From Nemophila menziesii (taxonomy: Eukaryota > Streptophyta > Magnoliopsida > Boraginales > Hydrophyllaceae), in the NCBI GenBank assembly GCA_029959085.1, contig JARWIR010000015.1, positions 3,905,017-3,969,016 of the forward strand: 64,000 nt of DNA. The letters are read 5' to 3'. A program made the translations under genes and the position numbers. The notes under the pieces were generated by a model. That model was not told where the DNA came from and did no database searches. It saw only the letters and a list, made by a program, of their open reading frames with translations. Shown here piece after piece: positions 1-12,800 of this stretch (position 1 is its first letter; the number at the start of each line of letters is the position of its first letter).

Positions 1-1588
1 AGAATTTTATTTGACAAATAAATAAAAAATGGACTGGGCTTGTAACTACTGAACTCCCTGGACTATTTATTTTCAAAGAAAGAACCTTCTTAATTTATTT
101 TGCAATAAACATTTGTATTAAAAAATAAGGAAAAAATTACATGAAAGTTAACGAATACATGCTTATTTTCAAGAAATACCAAAATCCTAGTTATATATTT
201 GATAATAGGGTTGATTCTAACAAAACCAAAATATCGAACTTACCCAAAAAATATAAAAATAAAAAGAACCGTTAAAAGTTTTTTTGAAAAAATAAAAAAT
301 TTCGATTCAGTTTTTCTACGCTAAATCGTACAAAAACTAATTTATGTACATATTTTTTTTTTTGAGTTTTGAATAATCTCTTCTCTATCCTTACTGAAGG
401 AAGCTTTAAATTGTTTTTTATTTAAAAATAATTAAAATAAGGGATAGAAACTCAATTAAGCTTGAAAACAAAAATGCTCACGTATAGTACCGCACGCTTG
501 AAAAGGTCATAATGTATAAAATACCTTTACATTTATACTTAGTTGATATATCTAAAGAGTTGTTTTGTTTATTTAAAAATCTTCAAACTAAAGCATAGAC
601 ATTATGTTATATAAATATCCATCTGCAATTAATTTATTTACAATTTAATGCATAAAATTCCACTGTCAAGAATATATTTTTCCTACATCAGTTAATAACC
701 TAATAATTTGACACTTCATATATGAATATGTGAGATAATAAAATGTCACAAGTATACGTTATTGGAATTATCCATTTACCAAACCCAACGGTATAAAACA
801 AAAATATATACTAAACCGAAAACTGAGAAAACTTAATCAATCAAAATCGTTATGTTCGGTAATACCATCCTTAAAGGACATATCATTCGTTTTTGGTTTT
901 GTTAAAAAGCCAGCATAGTTGATAAGGAACAAAAATCAGTTGTCTAGCAGTGAATTACATATGTAACTCCTAGCTTGAAGATTTTCCTTTACATTTCTAT
1001 TCCAAGAAACATGCCTAATAGAGGCATAGGGTTTATAACGAATAAACTCCCTAATTCTACGCATAAGATGTTTAACTCTCCAATTAGATACAGATGTCGA
1101 GAACAGGCTTTCCCAACACAGAAGTTTAGGACACCTAACTTCTTTATTCCAATGATCTCAATTTATGTAGGTTCATTCTCAGGGAAAGTGGGTAGAGGTT
1201 TGCAAGGAGGGAGAAAATCCCCAAACTCCCCTAACTCATGTGCGAATTAGATGGCGCACAATGGAGTATCGAATAGTGTACAGAGACCTACCTAGTGGTG
1301 TATTATTAGTTTATTTCTCGAGACAAAGTTGGTTAAATGGTTTCAAGAGTGGTGCATATCCCTTTATATTGGGTACATCACTAGTTCCTTAAGTTAGTTT
1401 CAAAATAACAACGGTATTTCATTTCCCTTATATAACATAACACCATATAAATTCATATATCCATCATTTTCGCTAACATTTTCAATAGAACTTTAAATTA
1501 ATATAAATGTGATACAACAACATTTATTATCTGAAACTAAACAAACTTTAATGAGAAAATATGTAAAATATAGGGTCGTAATGATAAA

Positions 1589-1984
1589 TTACAACCTTAA
1601 CTCTAAATCTAGAGAATCTTCCCCTCCAGATTGAGTCTGAAACGCTTGTTCATAGCCATTCTGAACATACCTTGTATCTGTAGGAGTAAAACCATAATTA
1701 ACCATTGATGCACTCCCATTGACAGAAGGAGCTCCAACAATTTTGGTTGGAAACAAATCTAATAGTGGCATTGCACTAGGACTATGAGATGTATCACTCT
1801 TATCAAGTCAGTGAGCCAAATATCTTTTGCTTGATGCCTTTGCCCTCTCAAACTTGTGAGCATTTTGGTGCCCACCCTAAGCTCTACCAAAAGAAAAAAT
1901 CTTATAGCAGTACTCACATGCATACAACTTCAATCCATTCTTGGAATTATCAAGTTGTTTCCCGCCTGCTATTGCAACCATATT
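1589..1984 (-). pseudogene. C2H2-EAR zinc-finger repressor, terminal exon (U1)
   Basis: The minus strand encodes a single plant C2H2 finger and a C-terminal EAR motif. The order is a linker (NMVAIAGGKQLDNSKNG), a finger of form C-x2-C-x12-H-x3-H (YACEYCYKIFSFGRA, stop, GGHQNAHKFER), a Ser-rich spacer, MPLLDLFPT, and LDLELRL directly before the stop at 1589. QALGGH-type fingers bind short DNA motifs, and EAR motifs (LxLxL) recruit TOPLESS-type co-repressors. KNUCKLES, SUPERMAN and the ZFP1-9 group have this layout. Two in-frame stops break it: TAG at 1877-1879, where the family has Leu of QALGGH, and TGA at 1808-1810. The exon starts after TTTGCAG, in phase 0. U1 also reads SSKRYLAH where most copies read SGGRYLAR. 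Most of this gene group is intronless, so the upstream intron is unusual. The homology is clear; which family member it derives from is not. Confidence 0.85.
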
Positions 1985-2058
1985 CTGCAAATTAGTGATA
2001 TATTTAAAAGTTTCAACTTATCAAACAATTCTATCAACAGTAAATTAGTAAATCTTAC
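1985..2058 (-). other. Predicted 74-nt intron before the finger exon (U1)
   Basis: The minus strand reads CATG, GTAAGA at the donor (exon ends at 2059) and CACTAATTTGCAG at the acceptor. Both fit plant splice signals, and 74 nt is near the short end of plant introns. The intron would be in phase 0 with the finger frame. The preceding exon could be as short as 30 nt (2059-2088, after CATTTCAG). Both sites are kept in all copies I checked; U17 has 75 nt. The intron call rests on motifs only. Confidence 0.5.
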
Positions 2059-2518
2059 CATGAAAATCAGTGCGTTGTTCATATATGACTGAAATGTCAG
2101 GACCATCGATCTTATTATTCGTACACATTTTTCGTTGTTAATGATGAAAGTTGTGTCATAGAGAAATTCTATTTTATATATATATATTTTTTTTCAGTTA
2201 TGCCCAAATTATCCTGCATATCAAAATTAAAGTTACCAATTCTATTAGCATGGTTTTTCATTGCCATTAAGGAAAATATGAGTATTAATAATACTATCTA
2301 AACAATCAGAGTTTTTAGCAAAAACAAAAGAAGTTGTTAAATATTCTACCTATTCCTTGTTGAAACAAAGTATATGCCTAAAATTTTGTAATGTGTAAGA
2401 GTTATTAAACATAAAAGAAGAGTCTGGTTTATTAAATTACGTAGCAAATAAATTGGAAAAAGGATAAATCATGTATCACCAACAGCAAGAAACAGTTACA
2501 ATTTCTCTCTATTGCTCT

Positions 2519-2530
2519 TTATCGCGATAA
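2519..2530. other. 12-bp palindrome TTATCGCGATAA (U1 example)
   Basis: A perfect palindrome inside CTCTTTATCGCGATAAAAAA, repeated at the same place in nearly every unit. A CGCG core is rare in DNA this AT-rich. U15 (ATTGCGATA) and U17 (ATAGCAATA) have lost it. It may be a hairpin or protein site, or only an inherited feature. Confidence 0.5.
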
Positions 2531-3099
2531 AAAAGAGTAAAGACAATTGTATAAATATTGTTGGCACTATAAACATCCTACTTTTGTCTGCAATTAGACA
2601 CTTACAAAATATTACGAATGTGTTATGTACTTACAAAACCTTTTTGTTGATTTATTACTAGTATTAATATTTTCTTCTAAAATCCTTTCCGCAGAAATTT
2701 TTCCAACAATGACTATACAACAATACCTATATTTCAAAGTAAACCTAATTGATTTTTTTCTCAAATGAAACAGTACAAAGAATCTAAAGATACATAAAAA
2801 ATTAATACTTATGCTTCATATTTATGTAGGTTTTACAACTCCACAAAAGATGAAAATTTCAAAGCATAGAATATGATTTATTCATCAAATTCTCAAAAAA
2901 AAAAAATAATATATTAAAATTTAAATATATATTTACGGATCTTATTACATATAAAATTATATACTAAAATCATAGAAAATGAAACTCGTCTCTTTTTTAA
3001 GGAAATGATAAAAAATAATACATTTTAACTATGTAAAAGTTGAATTGTTCTAGAGAAACTCCAGTAACAATTTAGAAAATAAATTTAATTATAACTTAC

Positions 3100-3152
3100 C
3101 TCTTCGTTTCATGATTGATATTTGTTTGTTGAACAAATGAATTTGGCGGCAT
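3100..3152 (-). other. Possible first coding exon, MPPNSFVQQTNINHETK (U1)
   Basis: An ATG at 3150-3152 opens 17 codons, ending at AG before a consensus GTAAGT donor (3094-3099). An in-frame TAA lies a short way upstream of the ATG. The same exon is kept in all units that reach this point (U2 at 6450 down, for instance). In U17 and U18 the second codon reads Leu instead of Pro. It sits about 1.1 kb upstream of the finger exon on the same strand. Joining it directly to the 30-nt exon would give a stop, so intermediate exons or a different gene must be assumed. Confidence 0.3.
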
Positions 3153-3345
3153 AAGCTTGTCCTCCACTATCACACTCCTTTCTTTACATTATGACGTTTT
3201 TATTTGAGGTAAAAAGAAACCCTAATAATATCAGGCAGCAAGACCGACCCAAAAGGTTGTAATTGGGCCGCAAATTTTATATTTTATGTTAATTTATTTA
3301 GAGTAAGAATTTTATTTGACAAATAAATAAAAAATGGACTGGGCT
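3153..3345 (-). promoter_or_regulatory. Promoter-like region with telo-box and site-II motifs (U1/U2 junction)
   Basis: Upstream of the possible first exon lie AAACCCTAA at 3217-3225 (telo-box) and two TGGGCY motifs (site II): TGGGCC at 3264-3269 and TGGGCT at 3340-3345. This pairing is known from promoters of plant ribosomal-protein and other growth genes, where TCP factors bind site II. The set recurs at every complete unit junction, but the telo-box is altered in U2, U6, U9 and U15. I see no clear TATA box at the right distance. Confidence 0.35.
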
Positions 3346-6300
3346 TGTAACTACTGAACTCCCTGGACTATTTATTTTCAAAGAAAGAACCTTCTTAATT
3401 TATTTGGCAATAAACATTTGTATTAAAAAATAAGGAAAAGATTACATGAAAGTTAACGAATACATGCTCATTTTCAAGAAATACCAAAATCCTAGTTATA
3501 TATTTGATAATAGGGTTGATTCTAACAAAACCAAAATATCGAACTTACCCAAAAAATATAAAAATAAAAAGAACCGTTAAAAGTTTTTTTGAAAAAATAA
3601 AAAATTTCGATTCAGTTTTTCTACGCTAAATCGTACAAAAACTAATTTATGTACATATTTTTTTTTTTGAGTTTTGAATAATCTCTTCTCTATCCTTACT
3701 GAAGGAAGCTTTAAATTGTTTTTTATTTAAAAATAATTAAAATAAGGGATAGAAACTCAATTAAGCTTGAAAACAAAAATGCTCACGTATAGTACCGCAC
3801 GCTTGAAAAGGTCATAATGTATAAAATACCTTTACATTTATACTTAGTTGATATATCTAAAGAGTTGTTTTGTTTATTTAAAAATCTTCAAACTAAAGCA
3901 TAGACATTATGTTATATAAATATCCATCTGCAATTAATTATTTACAATTTAATGCATAAAATTCCACTGTCAAGAATATATTTTTCCTACATCAGTTAAT
4001 AACCTAATAATTTGACACTTCATATATGAATATGTGAGATAATAAAATGTCACAAGTATACGTTATTGGAATTATCCATTTACCAAACCCAACGGTATAA
4101 AACAAAAATATATACTAAACCGAAAACTGAGAAAACTTAATCAATCAAAATCGTTATGTTCGGTAATACCATCCTTAAAGGACATATCATTCGTTTTTGG
4201 TTTTGTTAAAAAGCCAGCATAGTTGATAAGGAACAAAAATCAGTTGTCTAGCAGTGAATTACATATGTAACTCCTAGCTTGAAGATTTTCCTTTACATTT
4301 CTATTCCAAGAAACATGCCTAATAGAGGCATAGGGTTTATAACGAATAAACTCCCTAATTCTACGCATAAGATGTTTAACTCTCCAATTAGATACAGATG
4401 TCGAGAACAGGCTTTCCCAACACAGAAGTTTAGGACACCTAACTTCTTTATTCCAATGATCTCAATTTATGTAGGTTCATTCTCAGGGAAAGTGGGTAGA
4501 GGTTTGCAAGGAGGGAGAAAATCCCCAAACTCCCCTAACTCATGTGCGAATTAGATGGCGCACAATGGAGTATCGAATAGTGTACAGAGACCTACCTAGT
4601 GGTGTATTATTAGTTTATTTCTCGAGAGAAAGTTGGTTAAATGGTTTCAAGAGTGGTGCATATCCCTTTATATTGGGTACATCACTAGTTCCTTAAGTTA
4701 GTTTCAAATAACAACGGTATTTCATTTCCCTTATATAACATAACACCATATAAATTCATATATCCATCATTTTCGCTAACATTTTCAATAGAACTTTAAA
4801 TTAATATAAATGTGATACAACAACATTTATTATCTGAAACTAAACAAACTTTAATGAGAAAATATGTAAAATATAGGGTCGTAATGATAAATTACAACCT
4901 TAACTCTAAATCTAGAGAATCTTCCCCTCCAGATTGAGTCTGAAACGCTTTTTCATAGCCATTCTGAACATACCTTGTATCTGTAGGAGTAAAACCATAA
5001 TTAACCATTGATGCACTCCCATTGACAGAAGGAGCTCCAACAATTTTGGTTGGAAACAAATCTAATAGTGGCATTGCACTAGGACTATGAGATGTATCAC
5101 TCTTATCAAGTCAGCGAGCCAAATATCTTCCGCCTGATGCCTTTGCCCTCTCAAACTTGTGAGCATTTTGGTGCCCACCCTAAGCTCTACCAAAAGAAAA
5201 AATCTTATAGCAGTACTCACATGCATACAACTTCAATCCATTCTTGGAATTATCAAGTTGTTTCCCGCCTGCTATTGCAACCATATTCTGCAAATTAGTG
5301 ATATATTTAAAAGTTTCAACTTATCAAACAAAGCTATCAACAGTAAATTAGTAAATCTTACCATGAAAATCAGTGCGTTGTTCATATATGACTGAAATGT
5401 CAGGACCATCGATCTTATTATTCGTACACATTTTTGGTTGTTAATGATGAAAGTTGTGTCATAGAGAAATTCTATTTTATATATATATTTTTTTTCAGTT
5501 ATGCCCAAATTATCCTGCATATCAAAATTAAAGTTACCAATTCTATTAGCATGGTTTTTCATTGCCATTAAGGAAAATATGAGTATTAATAATACTATCT
5601 AAACAATCAGAGTTTTTAGCAAAAACAAAAGAAGTTGTTAAATATTCTACCTATTCCTTGTTGAAACAAAGTATATGCCTAAAATTTTGTAATGTGTAAG
5701 AGTTATTAAACATAAAAGAAGAGTCTGGTTTATTAAATTACGTAGCAAATAAATTGGAAAAAGGATAAATCATGTATCACCAACAGCAAGAAACAGTTAC
5801 AATTTCTCTCTATTGCTCTTTATCGCGATAAAAAAGAGTAAAGACAATTGTATAAATATTGTTGGCACTATAAACATCCTACTTTTGTCTGCAATTAGAC
5901 ACTTACAAAATATTACGAATGTGTTATGTACTTACAAAACCTTTTTGTTGATTTATTACTAGTATTAATATTTTCTTCTAAAATCCTTTCCGCAGAAATT
6001 TTTACAACAATGACTATACAACAATACCTATATTCCAAAGTAAACCTAATTGATTTTTTTCTCAAATGAAACAGTACAAAGAATCTAAAGATACATAAAA
6101 AATTAATACTTATGCTTCATATCATGTAGGTTTTACAACTCCACAAAAGATGAAAATTTCAAAGCATAGAATATGATTTATTCATCAAATTCTCAAAAAA
6201 AAAATAATATATTAAAATTTAAATATATATATACGGATCTTATTACATATAAAATTATATACTAAAATCATAGAAAATGAAACTCGTCTCTTTTTTAAGG

Positions 6301-6602
6301 AAATGATAAAAAATAATACATTTTAACTATGTAAAAGTTGAAATGTTCTAGAGAAACTCCAGTAACAATTTAGAAAATAAATTTAATTATAACTTACCTC
6401 TTCGTTTCATGATTGATATTTGTTTGTTGAACAAATGAATTTGGCGGCATAAGCTTGTCCTCCACTATCACACTCCTTTCTTTACATTATGACGTTTTTA
6501 TTTGAGGTAAAAAGAAACCTAATAATATCAGGCAGCAAGACCGACCCAAAAGGTTGTAATTGGGCCGCAAATTTTATATTTTATGTTAATTTATTTAGAG
6601 TA
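3306..6602. repeat. Repeat unit U2 (type 2)
   Basis: Complete unit, 3297 bp. Its marks are shared only with U9: CTCGAGAGAAAG, GTTTCAAATAAC, AACAAAGCTATC, TATTCCAAAG, CATATCATGTAGG, and loss of one C from the telo-box (AAACCTAA). The content is as in U1. Confidence 0.98.
4892..5287 (-). pseudogene. C2H2-EAR zinc-finger pseudogene exon (U2)
   Basis: 396 bp with the shared TAG and TGA. The tail has Lys where most copies have Gln (NGYEKAFQTQ); only U9 shares this. The open frame upstream of the intron happens to be longest here and in U9, because of the length of the AT run it crosses. Confidence 0.82.
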
Positions 6603-9600
6603 AGAATTTTATTTGACAAATAAATAAAAAATGGACTGGGCTTGTAACTACTGAACTCCCTGGACTATTTATTTTCAAAGAAAGAACCTTCTTAATTTAT
6701 TTGGCAATAAACATTTGTATTAAAAAATAAGGAAAAGATTACATGAAAGTTAACGAATACATGCTCATTTTCAAGAAATACCAAAATCCTAGTTATATAT
6801 TTGATAATAGGGTTGATTCTAACAAAACCAAAATATCGAACTTACCCAAAAAATATAAAAATAAAAAGAACCGTTAAAAGTTTTTTTGAAAAAATAAAAA
6901 ATTTCGGTTCAGTTTTTCTACGCTAAATCGTACAAAAACTAATTTATGTACATATTTTTTTTTGAGTTTTGAATAATCTCTTCTCTATCCTTACTGAAGG
7001 AAGCTTTAAATTTTTTTTTATTTAAAAATAATTAAAATAAGGGATAGAAACTCAATTAAGCTTGAAAACAAAAATGCTCACGTATAGTACCGCATGCTTG
7101 AAAAGGTCATAATGTATAAAATACCTTTACATTTATACTTAGTTGATATATCTAAAGAGCTGTTTTGTTTATTTAAAAATCTTCAAACTAAAGCATAGAC
7201 ATTATGTTATATACATATCCATCTGCAATTAATTATTTACAATTTAATGCATAAAATTCCACTGTCAAGAATATATTTTTCCTACATCAGTTAATAACCT
7301 AATAATTTGACACTTCATATATGAATATGTGAGATAATAAAATGTCACAAGTATACGTTATTGGAATTATCCATTTACCAAACCCAACGGTATAAAACAA
7401 AAATATATACTAAACCGAAAACTGAGAAAACTTAATCAATCAAAATCGTTATGTTCGGTAATACCATCCTTAAAGGACATATCATTCGTTTTTGGTTTTG
7501 GTAAAAAGCCAGCATAGTTGATAAGGAACAAAAATCAGTTGTCTAGCAGTGAATTACATATGTAACTCCTAGCTTGAAGATTTTCCTTTACATTTCTATT
7601 CCAAGAAACATGCCTAATAGAGGCATAGGGTTTATAACGAATAAACTCCCTAATTCTACGCATAAGATGTTTAACTCTCCAATTAGATACAGATGTCGAG
7701 AACAGGCTTTCCCAACACAGAAGTTTAGGACACCTAACTTCTTTATTCCAATGATCTCAATTTATGTAGGTTCATTCTCAGGGAAAGTGGGTAGAGGTTT
7801 GCAAGGAGGGAGAAAATCCCCAAACTCCCCTAACTCATGTGCGAATTAGATGGCGCACAATGGAGTATCGAATAGTGTACAGAGACCTACCTAGTGGTGT
7901 ATTATTAGTTTATTTCTCGAGACAAAGTTGGTTAAATGGTTTCAAGAGTGGTGCATATCCCTTTATATTGGGTACATCACTAGTTCCTTAAGTTAGTTTC
8001 AAAATAACAACGGTATTTCATTTCCCTTATATAACATAACACCATATAAATTCATATATCCATCATTTTCGCTAACATTTTCAATAGAACTTTAAATTAA
8101 TATAAATGTGATACAACAACATTTATTATCTGAAACTAAACAAACTTTAATGAGAAAATATGTAAAATATAGGGTCGTAATGATAAATTACAACCTTAAC
8201 TCTAAATCTAGAGAATCTTCCCCTCCAGATTGAGTCTGAAACGCTTGTTCATAGCCATTCTGAACATACCTTGTATCTGTAGGAGTAAAACCATAATTAA
8301 CCATTGATGCACTCCCATTGACAGAAGGAGCTCCAACAATTTTGGTTGGAAACAAATCTAATAGTGGCATTGCACTAGGACAATGAGATGTATCACTCTT
8401 ATCAAGTCAGCGAGCCAAATATCTTCCGCCTGATGCCTTTGCCCTCTCAAACTTGTGAGCATTTTGGTGCCCACCCTAAGCTCTACCACAAGAAAAAATC
8501 TTATAGCAGTACTCACATGCATACAACTTCAATCCATTCTTGGAATTATCAAGTTGTTTCCCGCCTGCTATTGCAACCATATTCTGCAAATTAGTGATAT
8601 ATTTAAAAGTTTCAACTTATCAAACAATTCTATCAACAGTAAATTAGTAAATCTTACCATGAAAATCAGTGCGTTGTTCATATATGACTGAAATGTCAGG
8701 ACCATCGATCTTATTATTCGTACACATTTTTGGTTGTTAATGATGAAAGTTGTGTCATAGAGAAATTCTATTTTATATATATTTTTTTTCAGTTATGCCC
8801 AAATTATCCTGCATATCAAAATTAAAGTTACCAATTCTATTAGCATGGTTTTTCATTGCCATTAAGGAAAATATGAGTATTAATAATACTATCTAAACAA
8901 TCAGAGTTTTTAGCAAAAACAAAAAAAGTTGTTAAATATTCTACCTATTCCTCGTTGAGACAAAGTATATGCCTAAAATTTTGTAATGTGTAAGAGTTAT
9001 TAAACATAAAAGAAGAGTCTGGTTTATTAAATTACGTAGCAAATAAATTGGAAAAAGGATAAATCATGTATCACCAACAGCAAGAAACAGTTACAATTTC
9101 TCTCTATTGCTCTTTATCGCGATAAAAAAGAGTAAAGACAATTGTATAAATATTGTTGGCACTATAAACATCCTACTTTTGTCTGCAATTAGACACTTAC
9201 AAAATATTATGAATGTGTTATGTACTTACAAAACCTTTTTGTTGATTTATTACTAGTATTAATATTTTCTTTTAAAATCCTTTCCGCAGAAATTTTTACA
9301 ACAATGACTATACAACAATACCTATATTTCAAAGTAAACCTAATTGATTTTTTTCTCAAATGAAACAGTACAAAGAATCTAAAGATACATAAAAAATTAA
9401 TACTTATGCTTCATATTTATGTAGGTTTTACAACTCCACAAAAGATGAAAATTTCAAAGCATAGAATATGATTTATTCATCAAATTCTCAAAAAAATAAT
9501 AATATATTAAAGTTTAAATATATATATACGGATCTTATTACATATAAAATTATATACTAAAATCATAGAAAATGAAACTCATCTCTTTTTTAAGGAAATG

Positions 9601-9898
9601 ATAAAAAATAATACATTTTAACTATGTAAAAGTTGAAATGTTCTAGAGAAACTCCAGTAACAATTTAGAAAATAAATTTAATTATAACTTACCTCTTCGT
9701 TTCATGATTGATATTTGTTTGTTGAACAAATGAATTTGGCGGCATAAGCTTGTCCTCCACTATCACACCCCTTTCTTTACATTATGACGTTTTTATTTGA
9801 GGTAAAAAGAAACCCTAATAATATCAGGCAGCAAGACCGACCCAAAAGGTTGTAATTGGGCCGCAAATTTTATATTTTATGTTAATTTATTTAGAGTA
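6603..9898. repeat. Repeat unit U3 (type 3)
   Basis: Complete unit, 3296 bp. Its marks are shared with U10: GCATGCTTG, GAGCTGTTTTG, TATATACATATCC and GGACAATGAG. CCTCGTTGAG, TATTATGAATG and TTCTTTTAAAATCC in the back half also recur in U4. Confidence 0.98.
8188..8583 (-). pseudogene. C2H2-EAR zinc-finger pseudogene exon (U3)
   Basis: 396 bp with the shared TAG and TGA. The finger has Cys instead of Phe before the GRA segment (IFSCGRA). The spacer reads TSHCPSAM because of the private ACAATGAG variant. Confidence 0.82.
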
Positions 9899-12800
9899 AG
9901 AATTTTATTTGACAAATAAATAAAAAATGGACTGGGCTTGTAACTACTGAACTCCCTGGACTATTTATTTTCAAAGAAAGAACCTTCTTAATTTATTTGG
10001 CAATAAACATTTGTATTAAAAAATAAGGAAAAGATTACATTAAAGTTTAAGAATACATGCTCATTTTCAAGAAATACCAAAATCCTAGTTATATATTTGA
10101 TAATAGGGTTGATTCTAACAAAACCAAAATATCGAACTTACCCAAAAAATATAAAAATAAAAAGAACCGTTAAAAGTTTTTTTGAAAAAATAAAAAATTT
10201 CGGTTCAGTTTTTCTACGCTAAATCGTACAAAAACTAATTTATGTACATATTTTTTTTTGAGTTTTGAATAATCTCTTCTCTATCCTTACTGAAGGAAGC
10301 TTTAATTTTTTTTAATTTAAAAATAATTAAAATAAGGGATAGAAACTCAATTAAGCTTGCAAACAAAAATGCTCACGTATAGTACCGCACGCTTGAAAAG
10401 GTCATGATGTATAAAATACCTTTACATTTATACTTAGTTGATACATCTAAAGAGTTGTTTTGTTTATTTAAAAATCTTCAAATTAAAGCATAGACATTAT
10501 GTTATATAAATATCCATCTGCAATTAATTATTTACAATTTAATGCATAAAATTCCACTGTCAAGAATATATTTTTCCTACATCAGTTAATAACCTAATAA
10601 TTTGACACTTCATATATGAATATGTGAGATAATAAAATGTCACAAGTATACGTTATTGGAATTATCCATTTACCAAACCCAACGGTATAAAACAAAAATA
10701 TATACTAAACCGAAAACTGAGAAAACTTAATCAATCAAAATCGTTATGTTCGGTAATACCATCCTTAAAGGACATATCATTCGTTTTTGGTTTTGGTAAA
10801 AAGCCAGCATAGTTGATAAGGAACAAAAATCAGTTGTCTAGCAGTGAATTACATATGTAACTCCTAACTTGAAGATTTTCCTTTACATTTCTATTCCAAG
10901 AAACATGCCTAATAGAGGTATAGGGTTTATAACGAATAAACTCCCTAATTCGACGCATAAGATGTTTAACTCTCCAATTAGATACATATGTCGAGAACAG
11001 GCTTTCCCAACACAGAAGTTTAGGACACCTAACTTCTTTATTCCAATGATCTCAATTTATGTAGGTTCATTCTCAGGGAAAGTGGGTAGAGGTTTGCAAG
11101 GAGGGAGAAAATCCCCAAACTCCCCTAACTCATGTGCGAATTAGATGGCGCACAATGGAGTATCGAATAGTGTACAGAGACCTACCTAGTGGTGTATTAT
11201 TAGTTTATTTCTCGAGACAAAGTTGGTTAAATGGTTTCAAGAGTGGTGCATATCCCTTTATATTGGGTACATCACTAGTTCCTTAAGTTAGTTTCAAAAT
11301 AACAACGGTATTTCATTTCCCTTATATAACACCATATAAATTCATATATCCATCATTTTCGCTAACATTTTCAATAGAACTTTAAATTAATATAAATGTG
11401 ATACAACAACATTTATTATCTGAAACTAAACAAACTTTAATGAGAAAATATGTAAAATATAGGGTCGTAATGATAAATTACAACCTTAACTCTAAATCTA
11501 GAGAATCTTCCCCTCCAGATTGAGTCTGAAACGCTTGTTCATAGCCATTATGAACATACCTTGTATCTGTAGGAGTAAAACCATAATTAACCATTGATGC
11601 ACTCCCATTGACAGAAGGAGCTCCAACAATTTTGGTTGGAAACAAATCTAATAGTGGCATTGCACTAGGACTATGAGATGTATCACTCTTATCAAGTCAG
11701 CGAGCCAAATATCTTCCGCCTGATGCCTTTGCCCTCTCAAACTTGTGAGCATTTTGGTGCCCACCCTAAGCTCTACCACAAGAAAAAAATCTTATAGCAG
11801 TACTCACATGCATACAACTTCAATCCATTCTTGGAATTATCAAGTTGTTTCCCGCCTGCTATTGCAACCATATTCTGCAAATTAGTGATATATTTAAAAG
11901 GTTCAACTTATCAAACAATTCTATCAACAGTAAATTAGTAAATCTTACCATGAAAATCAGTGCGTTGTTCATATATGACTGAAATGTCAGGACCATCGAT
12001 CTTATTATTCGTACACATTTTTGGTTGTTAATGATGAAAGTTGTGTCATAGAGAAATTCTATTTTATATATATTTTTTTTCAGTTATGCCCAAATTATCC
12101 TGCATATCAAAATTAAAGTTACCAATTCTATTAGCATGGTTTTTCATTGCCATTAAGGAAAATATGAGTATTAATAATACTATCTAAACAATCAGAGTTT
12201 TTAGCAAAAACAAAAAAAGTTGTTAAATATTCTACCTATTCCTCGTTGAGACAAAGTATATGCCTAAAATTTTGTAATGTGTAAGAGTTATTAAACATAA
12301 AAGAAGAGTCTGGTTTATTAAATTACGTAGCAAATAAATTGGAAAAAGGATAAATCATGTATCACCAACAGCAAGAAACAGTTACAATTTCTCTCTATTG
12401 CTCTTTATCGCGATAAAAAAGAGTAAAGACAATTGTATAAATATTGTTGGCACTATAAACATCCTACTTTTGTCTGCAATTAGACACTTACAAAATATTA
12501 TGAATGTGTTATGTACTTACAAAACCTTTTTGTTGATTTATTACTAGTATTAATATTTTCTTTTAAAATCCTTTCCGCAGAAATTTTTACAACAATGACT
12601 ATACAACAATACCTATATTTCAAAGTAAACCTAATTGATTTTTTTCTCAAATGAAACAGTACAAAGAATCTAAAGATACATAAAAAATTAATACTTATGC
12701 TTCATATTTATGTAGGTTTTACAACTCCACAAAAGATGAAAATTTCAAAGCATAGAATATGATTTATTCATCAAATTCTCAAAAAAATAATAATATATTA

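Larger units (their letters stand above)
1..3305. repeat. Repeat unit U1 (type 1)
   Basis: Complete unit, used here as reference. Positions 1-1588 are AT-rich and hold no gene I can recognise; they include poly-T and poly-A runs. Positions 1589-1984 are the zinc-finger terminal exon (minus strand). An AT/T-rich microsatellite lies at about 2174-2195, a TTATCGCGATAA palindrome at 2519-2530, and a possible first exon with promoter motifs from 3100 on. Private marks shared with U8 are TTTTGCAATAAAC near 100, TTTTTCGTTG near 2130 and GAATTGTTCTAG near 3045. A cluster of C-to-T changes at 1812, 1827, 1828 and 1831 separates it from U8. Confidence 0.98.

Noticed and set aside
975..1250. A 91-codon plus-strand open frame present in most units
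   Set aside because: It starts at TTG, not ATG, has no recognisable domain, and its recurrence only reflects the recent copying of the unit. Composition is unremarkable and no promoter is evident.
1789..2092. 68- and 78-codon plus-strand frames in most units
   Set aside because: They lie antisense to the zinc-finger exon and intron and are shadows of its codon structure.
5272..5568. 98-codon minus-strand frame crossing the predicted intron (U2, U9)
   Set aside because: It reads through an AT microsatellite and through the splice donor, and is open only in units with a particular AT-run length. Only its short 3' part (SYMNNALIFM) could be exon.
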